Assembly (NCBI GenBank): GCA_030323885.1
Contig: CM059192.1
Coordinates: 65,736,977 to 65,800,976 of the forward strand
Direction: 5' to 3'
Source: Branchipolynoe longqiensis
Lineage: Eukaryota > Annelida > Polychaeta > Phyllodocida > Polynoidae
Length of the DNA stretch: 64,000 bases
In this document: positions 1-10,105 of the stretch, piece after piece
Layout: each line of letters opens with the position of its first letter
Position numbering within the stretch: the stretch's first letter is position 1
Position numbers and translations under genes: made by a program
The notes under the pieces: model-generated
What the model saw: the letters and a program-made list of their open reading frames with translations, nothing else
What the model was told of the DNA's origin: nothing
The model's database searches: none

Positions 1-3
1 ATC

Positions 4-445
4 TAAAGGCCCTGTCACACTTCAGCGGATGGGGGGGAAACGGACAGAAACCGAACAAAGTCCATTTTGTGTCCATACAAGTTTTGAACACACACAAAAC
101 TAGGACTGGATGCCGCCGTACTGACGTCTACGGTTCTTGTCCGGTTTGAGTTTGTTTCGGCCATTGGCTATCCGTTCATGTCGGTTTCATGTCCGTTTTA
201 TGTTGGTTTCATGTCTGTTTCATGTCCATTTCATGTCCGTTTCATGTCCGTTTCATGTCTGTTTCATGTCCGTTTCATGTCCGTTTCATGTCCATTTCAT
301 GTCTTGTTTCATGTCCGTTTGTCCAGCGGCCATTGACTCGATAGCGTAACATTTTGACACATTTTAATACATTTTGATACTTATCACCATCGGACTAGAC
401 AATTCTGTCCGTTGCTCAATCCGGCGAGGTGTGACAGCTGCTTAA
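4..445. mobile_element. Foldback element FB1, CCTGTCACACT termini
   Basis: The left end reads TAAAGGCCCTGTCACACTTC and the right end (about 426-445) is its imperfect inverted copy, GAGGTGTGACAGCTGCTTA. The interior from about 178 to 330 is a run of a 12-nt word close to TTTCATGTCCGT. No coding capacity is seen: the short open frame across the 12-nt repeats is a by-product of a period divisible by three. The termini match those of elements at 6320, 40175, 46132 and 56747. The left end lies almost at the window edge, so the boundary is less certain. Confidence 0.6.
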
Positions 446-466
446 CCCATGAGTTATTTAGGTTCA

Positions 467-780
467 TTGTTGCAATCTACCTTACTTTAGTTTGAAGTAA
501 CAATGCTTTAATATCAATAACACAGGATATATTTGAAGTGTAAAAATGCAAAATTAATTAGTTGGCTTGCTTGTCTAAACTCTGATACAATATATGCTTC
601 AGCAGTTACCGGTTTTCTTAAATTGATTTGTTATTTCCTTCTAAGTTCTATGTAGCATCAAATGCTTAATAAGTGCGCACATATCTAAGTTAGATATGTA
701 GGATCAAATCTAGATACATGTTTTTCTTTTGGACATTTTATGCTTTTTTCGAACTATGCAATTTTAAATTGACTTAATAT
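467..780 (+). repeat. Dispersed repeat R1, copy 1
   Basis: Starts near ATCTACCTTACTTTAGTTTG and ends near the AACTATGCAATTTT motif. Similar blocks occur at 890, 11750, 16860, 31836 (-), 40742 and 51028 (-). The signature parts are TATCTAAGTTGGATATGTAG, CAAATCTAGATAAGTG and TCGGACTATGCAACTTTAA. No open frame or terminal repeat was recognised, so the class is unknown. Confidence 0.5.
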
Positions 781-792
781 GCTCATTTATGT

Positions 793-895
793 AGTCCTAA
801 CTACTTAATAAGTAGTCCTAACTACTTAATAAGTAGTCCTAACTACTTAATATGTAGTCCTAACTACTTAATAACTAGTCCTAACTACTTAATAA
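793..895 (+). repeat. 21-bp tandem repeat inside R1
   Basis: About five copies of TAGTCCTAACTACTTAATAAG. Each unit contains the short inverted pair AGTAG/CTACT. The array lies inside the R1 repeat and separates copy 1 from the next R1 block. Confidence 0.8.
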
Positions 896-1165
896 GTATG
901 CGAGAATCTAAGTTGGATATGTAGGTTCAAATCTAGATAAGTGTTTTGCTTTTGGAAATTTGATGTGTTTTTTTTATTAGACTATGCAACTATATTTTGA
1001 CACTTTGAGTGTTGACAGTTTGCTCCTCTATTCTGCACCAACTGCTTATTCGCTTATTCAGCACACAAGTATCTGAGTTGAATATGTTGGTTCAAATCTA
1101 GATAAGTGTTTTGCTTTTGAAAATGTTGATGCTTTTACCGGACTATGCAACAAAAACCCCCGTCC
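890..1165 (+). repeat. Dispersed repeat R1, two partial copies
   Basis: Two successive R1 segments: one from about 898 to 990 and a second from about 1060 to 1155. Each carries ATCTAAGTTGGATATGTAGG-like sequence followed by CAAATCTAGATAAGTGTTTT and a GACTATGCAA motif. Confidence 0.5.
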
Positions 1166-1351
1166 CCTAAAGGGCCGCAGGTGCGTTATTATTCTCCAGA
1201 TTATTATCATTCTTATTATTAGTATTATTATTATTATTATTATTTTAATGAGGCCATTCTCCCCGCACAGCTTCGTCCGACAGAGAATACAAACATCTAA
1301 AGTGACACAACATGCTCCATTTGTCCCAAGTACCAGCAGACCACCCTGGTG

Positions 1352-1366
1352 CCACCAGGGGGCCCC
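1352..1366 (+). promoter_or_regulatory. CTCF-like motif
   Basis: CCACCAGGGGGCCCC matches the vertebrate/fly CTCF core CCASYAGRKGGCRSY with one mismatch. It lies 1.8 kb upstream of the noggin coding region. Binding is inference from motif only. Confidence 0.3.
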
Positions 1367-1445
1367 TCGCGTCCTTAACGACGTCACCCAGATATAATAA
1401 TAGTGGCTAGTTGTATTGGATTACAAATCACTTATTTGTTGTGGG

Positions 1446-1745
1446 ATCCCCCCTCCCCCTGCCTACCCCCTGCGCTCTGCCCTCTCTCCACGCTCCCCGC
1501 TCCCCGCTGAGCACCACCACTCCCCGTACCCTTCCACTCCCCGTACCCTTCCGCCTCCCCACCCCACCCCGCCTCCCCACCCCGTCCCACCTCCCACTCC
1601 CCTCGCCTCCCACCTCCCACTCCCTCCCTCACCCCACCCCCCCCCCCCCCACCCCCCACCCCCACCCCCACCCCACCCACCATCCCACCACCATCCCACC
1701 CCACCATCCCACTCCACCATCCCTCCAATCATCCTACTCTCCAAC
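1446..1745. repeat. C-rich low-complexity tract
   Basis: Nearly pure CCCCWCCC-type sequence on the + strand (G-rich on the - strand), including a C13-like run near 1638. The overlapping proline-rich and glycine-rich open frames in several phases are compositional artefacts. Confidence 0.8.
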
Positions 1746-1799
1746 ACACCTCAATTACCCGTGGCGGCTTACAACAAACACAAATACTACAATGGAATC

Positions 1800-1985
1800 T
1801 GCTCTCGGCCAATCAGCGCCGGGCGCCTGCGGACTGGGTGGCAAGGGTCACGTGGGCGAGGCGGGGGGAGGGGGAGAGTGTGTGATGCCGCCCCCACACT
1901 CAGTTTGCACCCGGCGGCCGGCGGAAGGGCACGTGGAACCCGGCAGTGTTTTATAACTACGTGCCCCTTGGATCTGTCGCTGTCT
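1800..1985 (+). promoter_or_regulatory. Candidate noggin promoter region
   Basis: A GC-rich block containing a CCAAT box in GGCCAATCAG (1807-1816), two CACGTG E-boxes (1849-1854 and 1930-1935), a G-rich Sp1-like stretch (1860-1877) and a TATA-like TTTTATAAC (about 1949). It is followed 260 bp later by a good splice donor. Nothing here proves that transcription begins here; it is inferred from motif density and position upstream of noggin. Confidence 0.3.
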
Positions 1986-1989
1986 TCAC

Positions 1990-2205
1990 TTACTGCTAAA
2001 TACTGCATCACATTGTGGAGTCTTCACTTACTGCTAAATACTGCATCACATTGTGGAGTCTTCACTTACTGCTAAATACTGCATCACATTGTGGAGTCTT
2101 CACTTATTGCCAAATACTGCATCACATTCTGGAGTCCTCACTTACTGCTAAATACTGCATCACATTGTGGAGTCTTCAGTTACTGCTAAATACTGCATCA
2201 CACGC
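1990..2205 (+). repeat. 38-bp tandem repeat
   Basis: Between five and six copies of a 38-bp unit containing GCATCACATTGTGGAGTCTT and ACTTACTGCTAAATACT. Repeat starts measured at 1993 and 2031 give the period. It falls between the candidate promoter and the candidate splice donor. Confidence 0.85.
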
Positions 2206-2244
2206 TCCGTTTTGAGGCACTGCTGCCGTGTTGTGTTATTGTTG

Positions 2245-3116
2245 GTGAGTTTTAATAGACAGGTCTCTGCAAGGAGCGCTTTGTGATTTATGATGGTCAT
2301 ACTAATATACTATGCACCACTCCACTATGTATATATATGTATATAGCTAATATATATATGTATATATTCATAGATCTAATATATATGTGTGTGAGGCATA
2401 ATGTATCATATAGTCTGTTCAAGGGCACACTCTGTTATTTATGATGGATATATACACCGGCCCACTATGTATATTTATGTATACATGTGATGTATAACGT
2501 ATTATATAGTTATATTGTTATTTATGATGGATATACACCACTCCACTATGTGTATATATATATTATATTTAGTGATGATTGACACAGAATGCAAGCATCG
2601 GTATTGGTGATGATAACTAATTTATCGAAGGTTTAATAACTAATTATAACCAGGACATCGAATCTTTGAATAATCAACTTCCCTGCAGTTACTTCTTCTT
2701 TCCTTCCCTCATTCATTCATTCATTCATCATCCATCCATCCATTCATTCAATAATTTATATTCATTCATTCAATAATTCATTGATCCACTCATCCATTCA
2801 TTCATTCATCCATTCATTCATTCATTCAATAATTCATCCATTCATTCATTCATTGATCCACTCATCCATTCATCCACTCATCCACTCGTCCACTCATCCA
2901 TTCATCCATTCATTCAATAATTCATCCATTCATTCATTCAGTCATTGATCCATTCATCCACTCATCCATTCATCTATTCATCCATTCATCCATTCATCCA
3001 TCCATCCACCCACTTATCCATTCAGAGACTGCCTGCCTGCCTCATTTAACTCATTAAATAACACTACCTTAATAATTTACCTTCCTCCCTTTTCTCTCCC
3101 CAACTCCTCTCACCAG
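2245..3116 (+). other. Candidate 5' intron of noggin
   Basis: A consensus donor GTGAGT at 2245-2250 and a strong acceptor (long pyrimidine tract then CTCACCAG at 3109-3116) bracket this stretch. The acceptor lies directly against the ATG at 3117. This would put a short non-coding first exon upstream. It holds AT-rich sequence (2330-2560) and a tetranucleotide tract. Prediction only; RNA data would settle it. Confidence 0.3.
2700..3012 (+). repeat. (CATT/CATC)n tetranucleotide tract
   Basis: Imperfect CATT, CATC and CACT tetranucleotides over about 310 bp, with interspersed AATAATT. No gene. Confidence 0.9.
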
Positions 3117-3962
3117 ATGATGACGTCACCACCACCACCACCACCACCGCCGTCATCCTCCTCCTCACACCATAACCCGCTTCCAGTCGGACAGCCCCGG
3201 CCGTTGCGCATGTGCAGCAACTGCCGCGTCATGCGCCTACTTCCGGTGGTGGCGCTGGTGCTGCAGACGCTGGTTCCGTCGGTGGCGCCGGTCGCCATCC
3301 TTCCGGCGCACCTGATGCTGCGCGCTGACGACGACGACCCGTTCATGGCCCAGCAGTCCCACCCGGGTCGCTACCCGCTACAGATGCGGCCGTCTCCATC
3401 GGACGACCTGCCCGTCTCCCCGCCCTACTTCCCGGCGGACAAGCAGCTCCTGCCGAAGGAGGCGGACCTCAGCCCGCACAAGCTGCGCAAAATCCTCGGT
3501 CCCGACTACGACCCAGCCTTCATGTCATCGGTGCGCCCCCTGGAGAGCATCCATCAGCCGAACGGGACGCTGGTCTATGATTTGAAGCGCACGCGCAAGG
3601 TCGGTTCGCTTCCGGTTGAGTTGCGCTCCTTCAGCATTGACGTGAACGGGCACCGGAAGCGGCTCAAGATGCGCAACCGGAAGCTGCGCAGGCGCGTGTT
3701 GCGCTTCCTCTCGCTGTACAGCTTCTGCCCCGTGCACTACCAGTGGAAGGATCTTGGCCCTCGCTTCTGGCCGCGTTGGATACGGGAGGGGAAGTGTCAC
3801 AACAGGCGGTCGTGCTCTGTGCCGGCCGGCATGTCGTGTCGGCCAAAGCAGTCGGCCAAGAAGACCATCCTCTGGTGGCACTGCCACAAGCGGAAGCACA
3901 AGACCTGCCGCTGGATCCCCATCAAGTACCCGATCATCACCAGGTGCGCCTGCAGCTGCTAG
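3117..3962 (+). CDS. nog: Noggin, secreted BMP antagonist
   Basis: Noggin binds BMP ligands outside the cell and blocks their receptor sites, shaping dorsoventral and neural patterning. The 281-residue frame ends at TAG 3960-3962. Residues 85-136 match the noggin N-terminal clip and following helix region: RPSPSDDLPV, PKEADL, LRKILGPDYDPAFM. Residues 204-281 are the cystine-knot domain with nine cysteines (204, 227, 233, 241, 256, 264, 277, 279, 281), including DLGPRFWPR, RSCSVPAGMSC, WIPIKYPII and the terminal CACSC. A basic stretch at 178-194 fits the heparan-sulfate-binding site, and N149-G-T is a glycosylation site. The hydrophobic segment 39-60 looks like a signal peptide, so translation may start at M32 (3210) or M39 (3231) rather than the proline/serine-rich upstream part; the 5' acceptor-like sequence abutting 3117 supports an upstream intron. 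Coding is otherwise intronless, as is usual for noggin. No clear AATAAA was found just downstream. Confidence 0.96.
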   Translation: MMTSPPPPPPPPSSSSSHHNPLPVGQPRPLRMCSNCRVMRLLPVVALVLQTLVPSVAPVAILPAHLMLRADDDDPFMAQQSHPGRYPLQMRPSPSDDLPVSPPYFPADKQLLPKEADLSPHKLRKILGPDYDPAFMSSVRPLESIHQPNGTLVYDLKRTRKVGSLPVELRSFSIDVNGHRKRLKMRNRKLRRRVLRFLSLYSFCPVHYQWKDLGPRFWPRWIREGKCHNRRSCSVPAGMSCRPKQSAKKTILWWHCHKRKHKTCRWIPIKYPIITRCACSC

Positions 3963-4084
3963 CACCAGTGGCGCCCATTGACCGGAAGTGGGGGCCCTCG
4001 CCCGCCACCTAGCGGGCATCCCAAGAACTCAGCCCGTCCCCCCAGCAGGCAGGCCACGAACTAAGGCCGTTGCTACACCGCACA

Positions 4085-5130
4085 CTGAACTGTCAGTGTA
4101 TATGCATGTGTATGCATATGTATATTTGCATACACACATATATATGGATGCATTTACATATGCCGTCCTGAATTGACATAGGATGCTACCAGGACGTAAA
4201 ACACCAACAAACACACACATATATATACATGTGTATATATATATATATTATATATATATTATATATAGGGAAGGCCTGCATGTATTTAAGGGTAGCAGGT
4301 TTGCATTTGGTTGTATTAGTACAACAGGACATGAGCTCAGTGTATGCATGTTATTGTTATGTGTATCATAGGACTACGAGCGGGGAGTGAAGGGGGGGGG
4401 GCAGGGGTGGGGAGGACAACCCACCCCACCACCTCCTACCTCCAACCCTCACACCCACATCAAAATAGTTAAGACAGGCAAGTGTATGGTGACAGAGGGA
4501 TATGTGTATGGCACGAACACCCGAGAACTAACATATTATATATATTTATATATATATATTTATATATATATTTATATATATATTTATATATATATTTATA
4601 TATATTTATATCAAACCATATATATATATATATTTATATGTATATTTATATATGTTAATATATAAAATTTTGGAGCGAGTGGCACAGGCATGAGGCAGAC
4701 CAGGCGGGGAGGGCACAGCAAGCGGTGCCACCAGGCGAGGCAGAAGGCCTGACCAGTCGATGACGGGAGGAGTGTCAGTTAGGTGGTGCAGTGTCAGATT
4801 TCTTAGAACTGAGGATACAGTTCATAGATAATTGGTTTCCGGATAATTATACTCGTATAATTGCTTATGCAGCATATACATACCCTTTTAATGTGTTTAT
4901 ATATTTTAATATAATTATATATAATTATATATAATTATATATATATTTATATATATATGTTTATATATTAAAATTATATATCTATATAAATATATGTATA
5001 TATTTACATATATATTTGTAAATATCTATATCTATTATATAAAATATAAATATGTATATTTATATATTATATATTATAAATATGTATATTTATACATCAA
5101 TTATATTGGAAGGGATTTCTGAATCTAACG
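4085..5130. repeat. AT microsatellites downstream of noggin
   Basis: Repeated (TA)n, (TATATATTTA)n at about 4530-4665 and mixed TATATAAT runs at 4900-5100, separated by short unique DNA. A short SINE-tail fragment (ATGCTACCAGGACGTAAAAC) is at about 4182-4215, and a TTATACTCGTATAATTGCTT motif of the TA-core palindrome family is at about 4846. No gene seen. Confidence 0.8.
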
Positions 5131-5261
5131 ACACACAGACAACCACCGGAACCTGTCCACACAACACGGACCAAAGTGGCGGGACGCTGGGGGAGGGGGG
5201 GGGATGTCCACATGGGACACCGCGTCTCCCGGCGTGGAAACCCCACCAAGCACCGCGCCGT

Positions 5262-5379
5262 CACGTGACCGGGTGGCGCGCCGGGGGTCACGTGATCAGT
5301 CTGTGTCTGACACCGGCGCCACCAGATAACCGGCGCGGTGTCGACGCGCAGGCCTTTTTGCGCAGGATCCGGTCACGTG
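5262..5379. promoter_or_regulatory. GC islet with three CACGTG boxes
   Basis: CACGTG occurs at 5262-5267, 5289-5294 and 5374-5379, with GGTGGCGCGCCGGG at about 5272-5285. The block is GC-rich and sits between AT microsatellites. A similar arrangement is found at 44862-44930. It could be a regulatory site for bHLH factors or simply a GC-rich repeat. Confidence 0.35.
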
Positions 5380-5459
5380 GGTCGCCTTTAAAGTTGCATA
5401 ATCCGATGGTTTAGAATGTCTGCCCCACCCAGACCCGCACCCCCCTTAACAAGAAGGAA

Positions 5460-5700
5460 GAAAAGAATGATGTATATATCTATATAATAAATAATTATAT
5501 ATATATATATATATAATCTATAATCTATACCGGTATATACAATTCCTGATGTATATGTATATATAATTCGTGATATATATATGTATATATATAATTCGTG
5601 ATATATATATATATGTATATATGATTCGTGATATACATATATGTATATATATGTATATAATTCGTGATATATACACACATATATAATGTATAATGCTGAT
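5460..5700. repeat. AT palindromes with AATTCGTGATATAT
   Basis: Several units of TATATAATTCGTGATATATA with variable TA spacing. Each unit can pair with its neighbour or itself. The same motif recurs at 9375-9665, 9850-9960, 10315-10340 and 10850-10980. Confidence 0.8.
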
Positions 5701-5910
5701 CGATACAATCTACTTTACTTCAGGTTGAAGTAAGTTATCTTAAGGAGTTGTTTATCGTTGGACATATGTGATGTGAATTGCGTTGGAATTAATTTGGGCG
5801 TGCACACCGGAAACGAACCAACACATTCTGGACATGAGCTCTGTTTGCGCATTTTCCAGCTTAAGCTGTACACACTGGAGCACGGAACTGCAATAACGAC
5901 TGAATAAGGG

Positions 5911-6262
5911 CAGCAGTATCTAACTTTGATATGTGGTATCAAATGGTCCAGCAGCATCTAAGTTGGATGTGTAGTATCAAATGGTCCAGCAGTATCTAAC
6001 TTTGATATGTAGTATCAAATGGTCCAGCAGTATCTAACTTTGATATGTAATATCAAATGGTACAGAAGTATCTAACTTTGATATGTAGTATCAAATGGTC
6101 CAGCAGTATCTAACTTTGATATGTAGTATCAAATGGTCCAACAGCATCTAACTTTGATATGTAGTATCAAATGGTCCAGCAGTATCTAAGTTTGATATGT
6201 AGTATCAAATGGTCCAGCTGTATCTAAGTTGGATGGATGTGTAGGAACAATTGGTGCAACAG
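5911..6262 (+). repeat. 38-bp array derived from R1
   Basis: About nine units of a 38-bp repeat containing CAGCAGTATCTAACTTTGAT and ATGTAGTATCAAATGGTC; starts at 5911, 5949 and 5987 fix the period. The unit resembles the part of R1 around CAGTATCTAAGTTGGATATG, and the last unit runs into an R1-like CAAATCTAG sequence, so the array seems to be an expansion of R1. Confidence 0.8.
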
Positions 6263-6319
6263 TATCTAAGTTCGATATCTAGGATCAAATCTAGGTCAGT
6301 GTCTTTGGTGGTTATAGTC

Positions 6320-6832
6320 CTGTCAAATTACGACACTTCTCGCCAATGCGCATCGACGTATGTGATTTTTGGGCGGAACGTCGGGACACGTCAGGAAGCG
6401 TTATGCGCGCGTTAGGCATATACGTTGATATACGTTGATGGACAGCGACGGTCGGTCTTGCACAAAACTTTCGACGTGTGCCAACGTGTGGGTGCGGACA
6501 TTATGGGCATGTGAGGAAGACGTCGAGACCGCTGGAATAACGTTATGCGAATGCTAGGCAGTCGCTGCGCGTGCGTGACACACGTTGCGCCAAACTGGTG
6601 CATTGTTGTTTTATGTCCTAGCAACATCTAAGGTTATATCAGGACGGCGCACCAAACTTTTTAGTTTTTTTCCTTCAACCGTCGATATACGTTACCACAA
6701 CGTCGGCCGCATGCTACCAACATGTTGCGCTGACGTCAAACTTTTTCCCATCACGCCGAAAAGTTTGACGTTTCTCAACTTTTTTGTGCTTTGGCGGCCC
6801 GCCGGCGAGAAGCGTCATAATGTGACAGGGCC
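6320..6832 (-). mobile_element. Foldback element FB2, CCTGTCA termini
   Basis: Left end TTATAGTCCTGTCAAATTAC and right end CGTCATAATGTGACAGGGCC form inverted termini. The arms are rich in ACGTTG/CGACGT words. The interior is collinear, in opposite orientation, with the element at 46132-46547, including matching GGAATAACGTTATGCGAA, GCGCGCGTTAGGCAT and CACAAAACTTTCGACG segments. This copy has about 150 bp (roughly 6660-6800) that the other lacks. It carries a SINE-tail fragment at 6598-6645. No transposase frame. Confidence 0.75.
6598..6645 (-). mobile_element. SINE 3' tail fragment
   Basis: Read on the - strand, ATCCTGATATRACCTTAGAT-type sequence followed by the GTTGCTAGGACATAAAACAA tail, about 48 bp. 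It starts at the same point (CCGTCCTGATAT) as other short tails in the window and occupies the same site as the tail in the related element at 46195. Confidence 0.75.
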
Positions 6833-6910
6833 AGTAACAAAAATAAGAAGTGAATCTTTCGTCGGATTATGCAGCTTTAAAGTACTCTCCTGTTGCGGCT
6901 TTGCGAAACA

Positions 6911-7228
6911 TAAGCTGTGTTCACACGGGCAAAATATAAAGCGAGTTAGACAAGGCGAATCATATGAAGCGATTTTAGATGCGCGTTCACACGGGCAGTA
7001 CTTGGGCCGGAAATCGATATCTGCGCATGAGCAAGTCCATAGGAACCAGTGCTTAAGCTAGTTCGCTTCATATAAACTACCTCGCTAGGTGGTTTATATA
7101 AAGCGAATCATATGAATCGATTCAGCCCTAATCCGCCTCACATCGCGTTCACACGGCAAAATGTGAGGCGAACTAGGCAAGGCGCTTTATATGAGGCGGA
7201 TTAAATCGCCCGTGTGAACACGGCTATA
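6911..7228 (-). mobile_element. Foldback element FB3, GTGTTCACACGGGC termini
   Basis: Ends AGCTGTGTTCACACGGGC and GCCCGTGTGAACACGGCT are near-perfect inverted copies, flanked by ATA on both sides. The arms are permutations of GAATCATATGAAGCG-like words. The interior GGGCCGGAAATCGATATCTG matches, in reverse orientation, the elements at 29656 and 49044. It is a shorter member of that family. Confidence 0.75.
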
Positions 7229-7397
7229 CATTCCCCTTCTCCCTTGAGATCGGGGGATTGTGTGTGTGTGTGTGTTCCGTGAGCGGGACATTATGCCAAT
7301 ACCCCCCCCCCCCCTCCCATCGCCGGATGCCACGACTGAGGCGGTCGTGTGTGGTGCGCGCACATTCGTTGTGGAGCGCCCCGACAGGATGACGCGG

Positions 7398-7690
7398 TTG
7401 GTTGTTGGAGTTTTACGTCCTGGCAACGTCTAAGGTCATATCAGGATGTGTACCAACTTGTGACAGTGCACACACTCATGGCAACTTTACATTACAGTGC
7501 TGCCCCACTGGGAAATCATGCCGCTGGCACCATGACTCGATATCCCCACTGAGTCACATTATCCTGACACTGAGCTAAACCAGTCCTTGTCTTATCCTAT
7601 TAACACCGAGGCACCAGGGTAGGAAGTGATAAGTATCGATTTTAAAGTCATTGGTTGACACGGTGTAGAGCCGGACGGGATCTGACGGAT
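7398..7690 (-). mobile_element. SINE copy S1 (head diverged)
   Basis: Minus-strand SINE: body with AATGACTTTAAAATCGATAC, AGTCACATT-type segments and the 3' tail GACCTTAGACGTTGCCAGGA then CGTAAAACTCCAACAACC. The tRNA-like head is not recognisable beyond about 7680. The body is shared with copies at 17018, 20047, 44138, 45365 and others. Confidence 0.8.
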
Positions 7691-8172
7691 TGCTGCATTT
7701 CACACATGAAACTAACACTAGGAACACAACATATAAACACGGCACGGGGAGCAGCGTTTTCATCCCATCTGGTTTAGCCATCGCCTACACCTCGCGATGT
7801 ATATCACACCGGGTGCAAGCAATGCAAATAACACAATATCCGCCACCCGAACCGGAAGTTTCCAATCCCCGACATTGTTGACGCTCAGAGATGGCTTTGT
7901 AATAATGTGTTTTTTTTGGTCGTTACTGGTGGGCAGCGCCCTCCCTTGACTTGCTCTGAAACAGTTGCTGGTTTAATCACTTCTGAGACTTTGAGATTTT
8001 GAGATTCTGAGATTCTGAGTCAGTTGTGTTAAAGGGACCGGTAAGCATATCCCCCCTGTGTGGTATTTTACTACCAACATGCGCCTTCTTGAAATCTATT
8101 TCACCTCAAGGATTACTTTGAGTTTTACCACAGACGTGTCACGTCCTCTCTGCTTCACTTAGAACACTTTAA
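7691..8172. other. Intergenic, nothing recognised
   Basis: No gene, RNA or repeat recognised except a short GAGATTTTGAGATTCTGAGA tract near 7990. The short open frames look random. Confidence 0.5.
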
Positions 8173-8362
8173 AGATTCACCCTTGTACCCAGAGTAGGGG
8201 TGAAGGACAACCCAATCGAAAAAAGTAGCGAACGGCTAGGTAAATGAAATAAGCGTATGGATTCTTAATTTATGAAGCAACGTATATTCTTCACATACCG
8301 CTTTATATTTACCCGTTACTTTTCGAGGAATAACTGATTAAATAATGTAGATTAAGACTAAA

Positions 8363-8665
8363 GCTAGGATTCCTCACACGCGGTATGCGTATCCGGTATG
8401 CGGTATGCGAATGCGGCAAAAAATCAAAAAGCATCTAAGTCAATGGGGGTGATTCCTTACACGTGGTATGCAGCATGCGGCATGCGGCATGCAAATACTG
8501 AATCGGTCCATGTAGCGATCGGTGCGGCATATGAATGCGAATGCCCATAGACAACAGTGTTAGAGAAACCTGACACTATGTGTATGGGTGTGGGTGAAAG
8601 GACCCAAACCGTTCGCATACCGCATGCCGCATGCCGCATACCGTGTGTAAGGAATCCTAGCTTTA
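8363..8665. mobile_element. Foldback element FB4, AGCTAGGATTCC termini
   Basis: Perfect terminal inverted repeat AAGCTAGGATTCC / GGAATCCTAGCTT, flanked by TA. The arms repeat words such as GGTATGCGG and GCGAATGC on the left and GCATACCGC and GCATGCCGC on the right. Same architecture as 30962-31407 and 41618-42252. No coding capacity. Confidence 0.8.
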
Positions 8666-8838
8666 GAGACTGTAAAACATGAATCGAGGGCATTCTGAGG
8701 TCGCCATCTTGTCTTTTTGCATTCTCTCCCATTTCACCAACTGTGTGCCAATATAGGTGGCCACTGGATGCTGGAACCAGGAACTCCACTTCCTGTTCCG
8801 TACTAAAGCAGGTTTTGTTCATAGTTAGACTACATTGT

Positions 8839-8891
8839 TTGTTTGTTGTTGGTTTACGTCCGAGCAACATCTAAGGTCATATCAGGACGGG
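8839..8891 (-). mobile_element. SINE 3' tail with 11-bp target duplication
   Basis: A 53-bp SINE tail (minus strand: CCCGTCCTGATATGACCTTA to AAACCAACAACAAACAAA) is flanked by GACTACATTGT at 8828-8838 and again at 8892-8902. The duplication shows that this very short piece was inserted by retrotransposition and is not simply a remnant of a longer copy. Confidence 0.85.
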
Positions 8892-8936
8892 GACTACATT
8901 GTCATTCACCCCTACTCTGGGTGCGGGTGAATCTTT

Positions 8937-9374
8937 TATCGAGACCCTATGCTTCACGATGAGCACGAGTCTAGTTATTAAATGTGCCAACCATCAGAAT
9001 GTGCTGTGCCTCCTGGTTGCCTGCACCCCTCACTCCACATGCTGTTGGATCCACGCGTCATGGTTTCCCCTAGTTTTGTTTGGGACGCATACAGAATAAT
9101 GTTGATGTTACTAATTACAAACTGGCGAAATGCTTACAACTCGCACACTGTTTTGAGATTGTAATATGAAGCTACGACTTCCCCGTATCTATCAATTATC
9201 ATGTATATATTGTAAATATGTGTAGATACGAACAAACCATGTAACTATAAGCTAGCAGTATTTATTTATTAATCCATTTCTTTACTCGAGGTATGTGGTC
9301 ATTCATGTATGTAGGCCTATTTATAACACGATGTGGTGTACCTTACACGAAAGGATGTGTTTATGTAACTATAT
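8937..9374. other. Intergenic, nothing recognised
   Basis: Unique-looking AT-rich sequence with no recognised gene or repeat. Confidence 0.5.
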
Positions 9375-9665
9375 ATATATATATATCAGCTGCGTATATG
9401 TTATATATGTGTGTATATATCACGAATTATATATATATAATTCGTCATATATATCACGAATTATATATATATAATTCGTGATATATACACATATATAACA
9501 TGTGTGTGCTATAGTATATATGTGTGGATATATCACAAATTATATATATATAATTCGTAATATATACACACATATATAACAATTAACATGGGTATGCTAT
9601 TGTATATATGTGGGTATATATCACGAATTATATATAAATAATTATTTATATATATCACGAATTAT
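9375..9665. repeat. AT palindromes with ATATCACGAATTATATA
   Basis: At least six alternating units ATATATCACGAATTATATA and TATATAATTCGTGATATAT, which are inverted copies of one another, with spacer variants carrying ACACACATATATAAC. Confidence 0.85.
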
Positions 9666-9668
9666 ATA

Positions 9669-9845
9669 CAGTAAAACCTCTCTAACAGACCACCTCCATA
9701 GATCGACCACTCCCGTATATCGATCGCTTTATTTGGATTCCATCAATACCATTGTAACCATATTCTAACTCCCTAAACCGACCGCCTCCCTAAATGGATC
9801 ACTTATGATCGGTGCCAAGGCGGTCGATTTAGAGAGGTTTTACTG
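9669..9845. mobile_element. pogo-like MITE, copy 1
   Basis: CAGTAAAACCTCTCTAA at the left is inverted at the right (TTAGAGAGGTTTTACTG), with TA on each side. The 177-bp interior has GACCACCTCC and GATCGACCACTCCC. Ends beginning CAGT with a TA target site are typical of pogo/Tigger elements of the Tc1-mariner group. Too short to encode a transposase. Two further copies at 15557 and 18671. Confidence 0.85.
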
Positions 9846-10000
9846 TATATAAAATTCGTGATATATACACACATATATAACATAACATATACATATCTGA
9901 TATATATATCACGAATTATATACATTTCGTGATATATATATCACGAATTGCATATATATATATATTTATATATATATATATATATGCATGCAGCCTTTGA
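9846..10000. repeat. AT palindromes, continued
   Basis: More TATCACGAATTATATA / AATTCGTGATATATA units and a (TA)n run to about 9985. Confidence 0.75.
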
Positions 10001-10105
10001 GTGAGTGAGAAGCGCGCCAAAGTCTCCCTCATTTGGCATCAGTGATTGATGTGCCAGACGACATTTGCGAGTGTTGTTCCCATGGGCAGGTAGTGACGGG
10101 CCAGC

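Larger units (their letters stand above)
8173..8936. mobile_element. Inverted-repeat element with GATTCACCC ends, host of nested insertions
   Basis: Left end GATTCACCCTTGTACCCAGA-GTAGGGGTGAA and right end CATTCACCCCTACTCTGGGT-GCGGGTGAATC are inverted copies. It is interrupted by a foldback element (8363-8665) and a SINE tail (8839-8891). Its inner part (CGCCATCTTGTCTTTTTGCA, CTCTCCCATTTCACCAACT) occurs reversed at 29330-29400 next to another GATTCACCC end, so this is a repeat family. Confidence 0.7.

Noticed and set aside
1411..2075. Proline-rich open frames (and glycine-rich ones on the other strand)
   Set aside because: They overlap in several phases across a C-rich low-complexity tract; no start context, domain or conserved segment.
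3525..4019. Long minus-strand frame opposite noggin
   Set aside because: It is a shadow of the GC-rich noggin coding strand.
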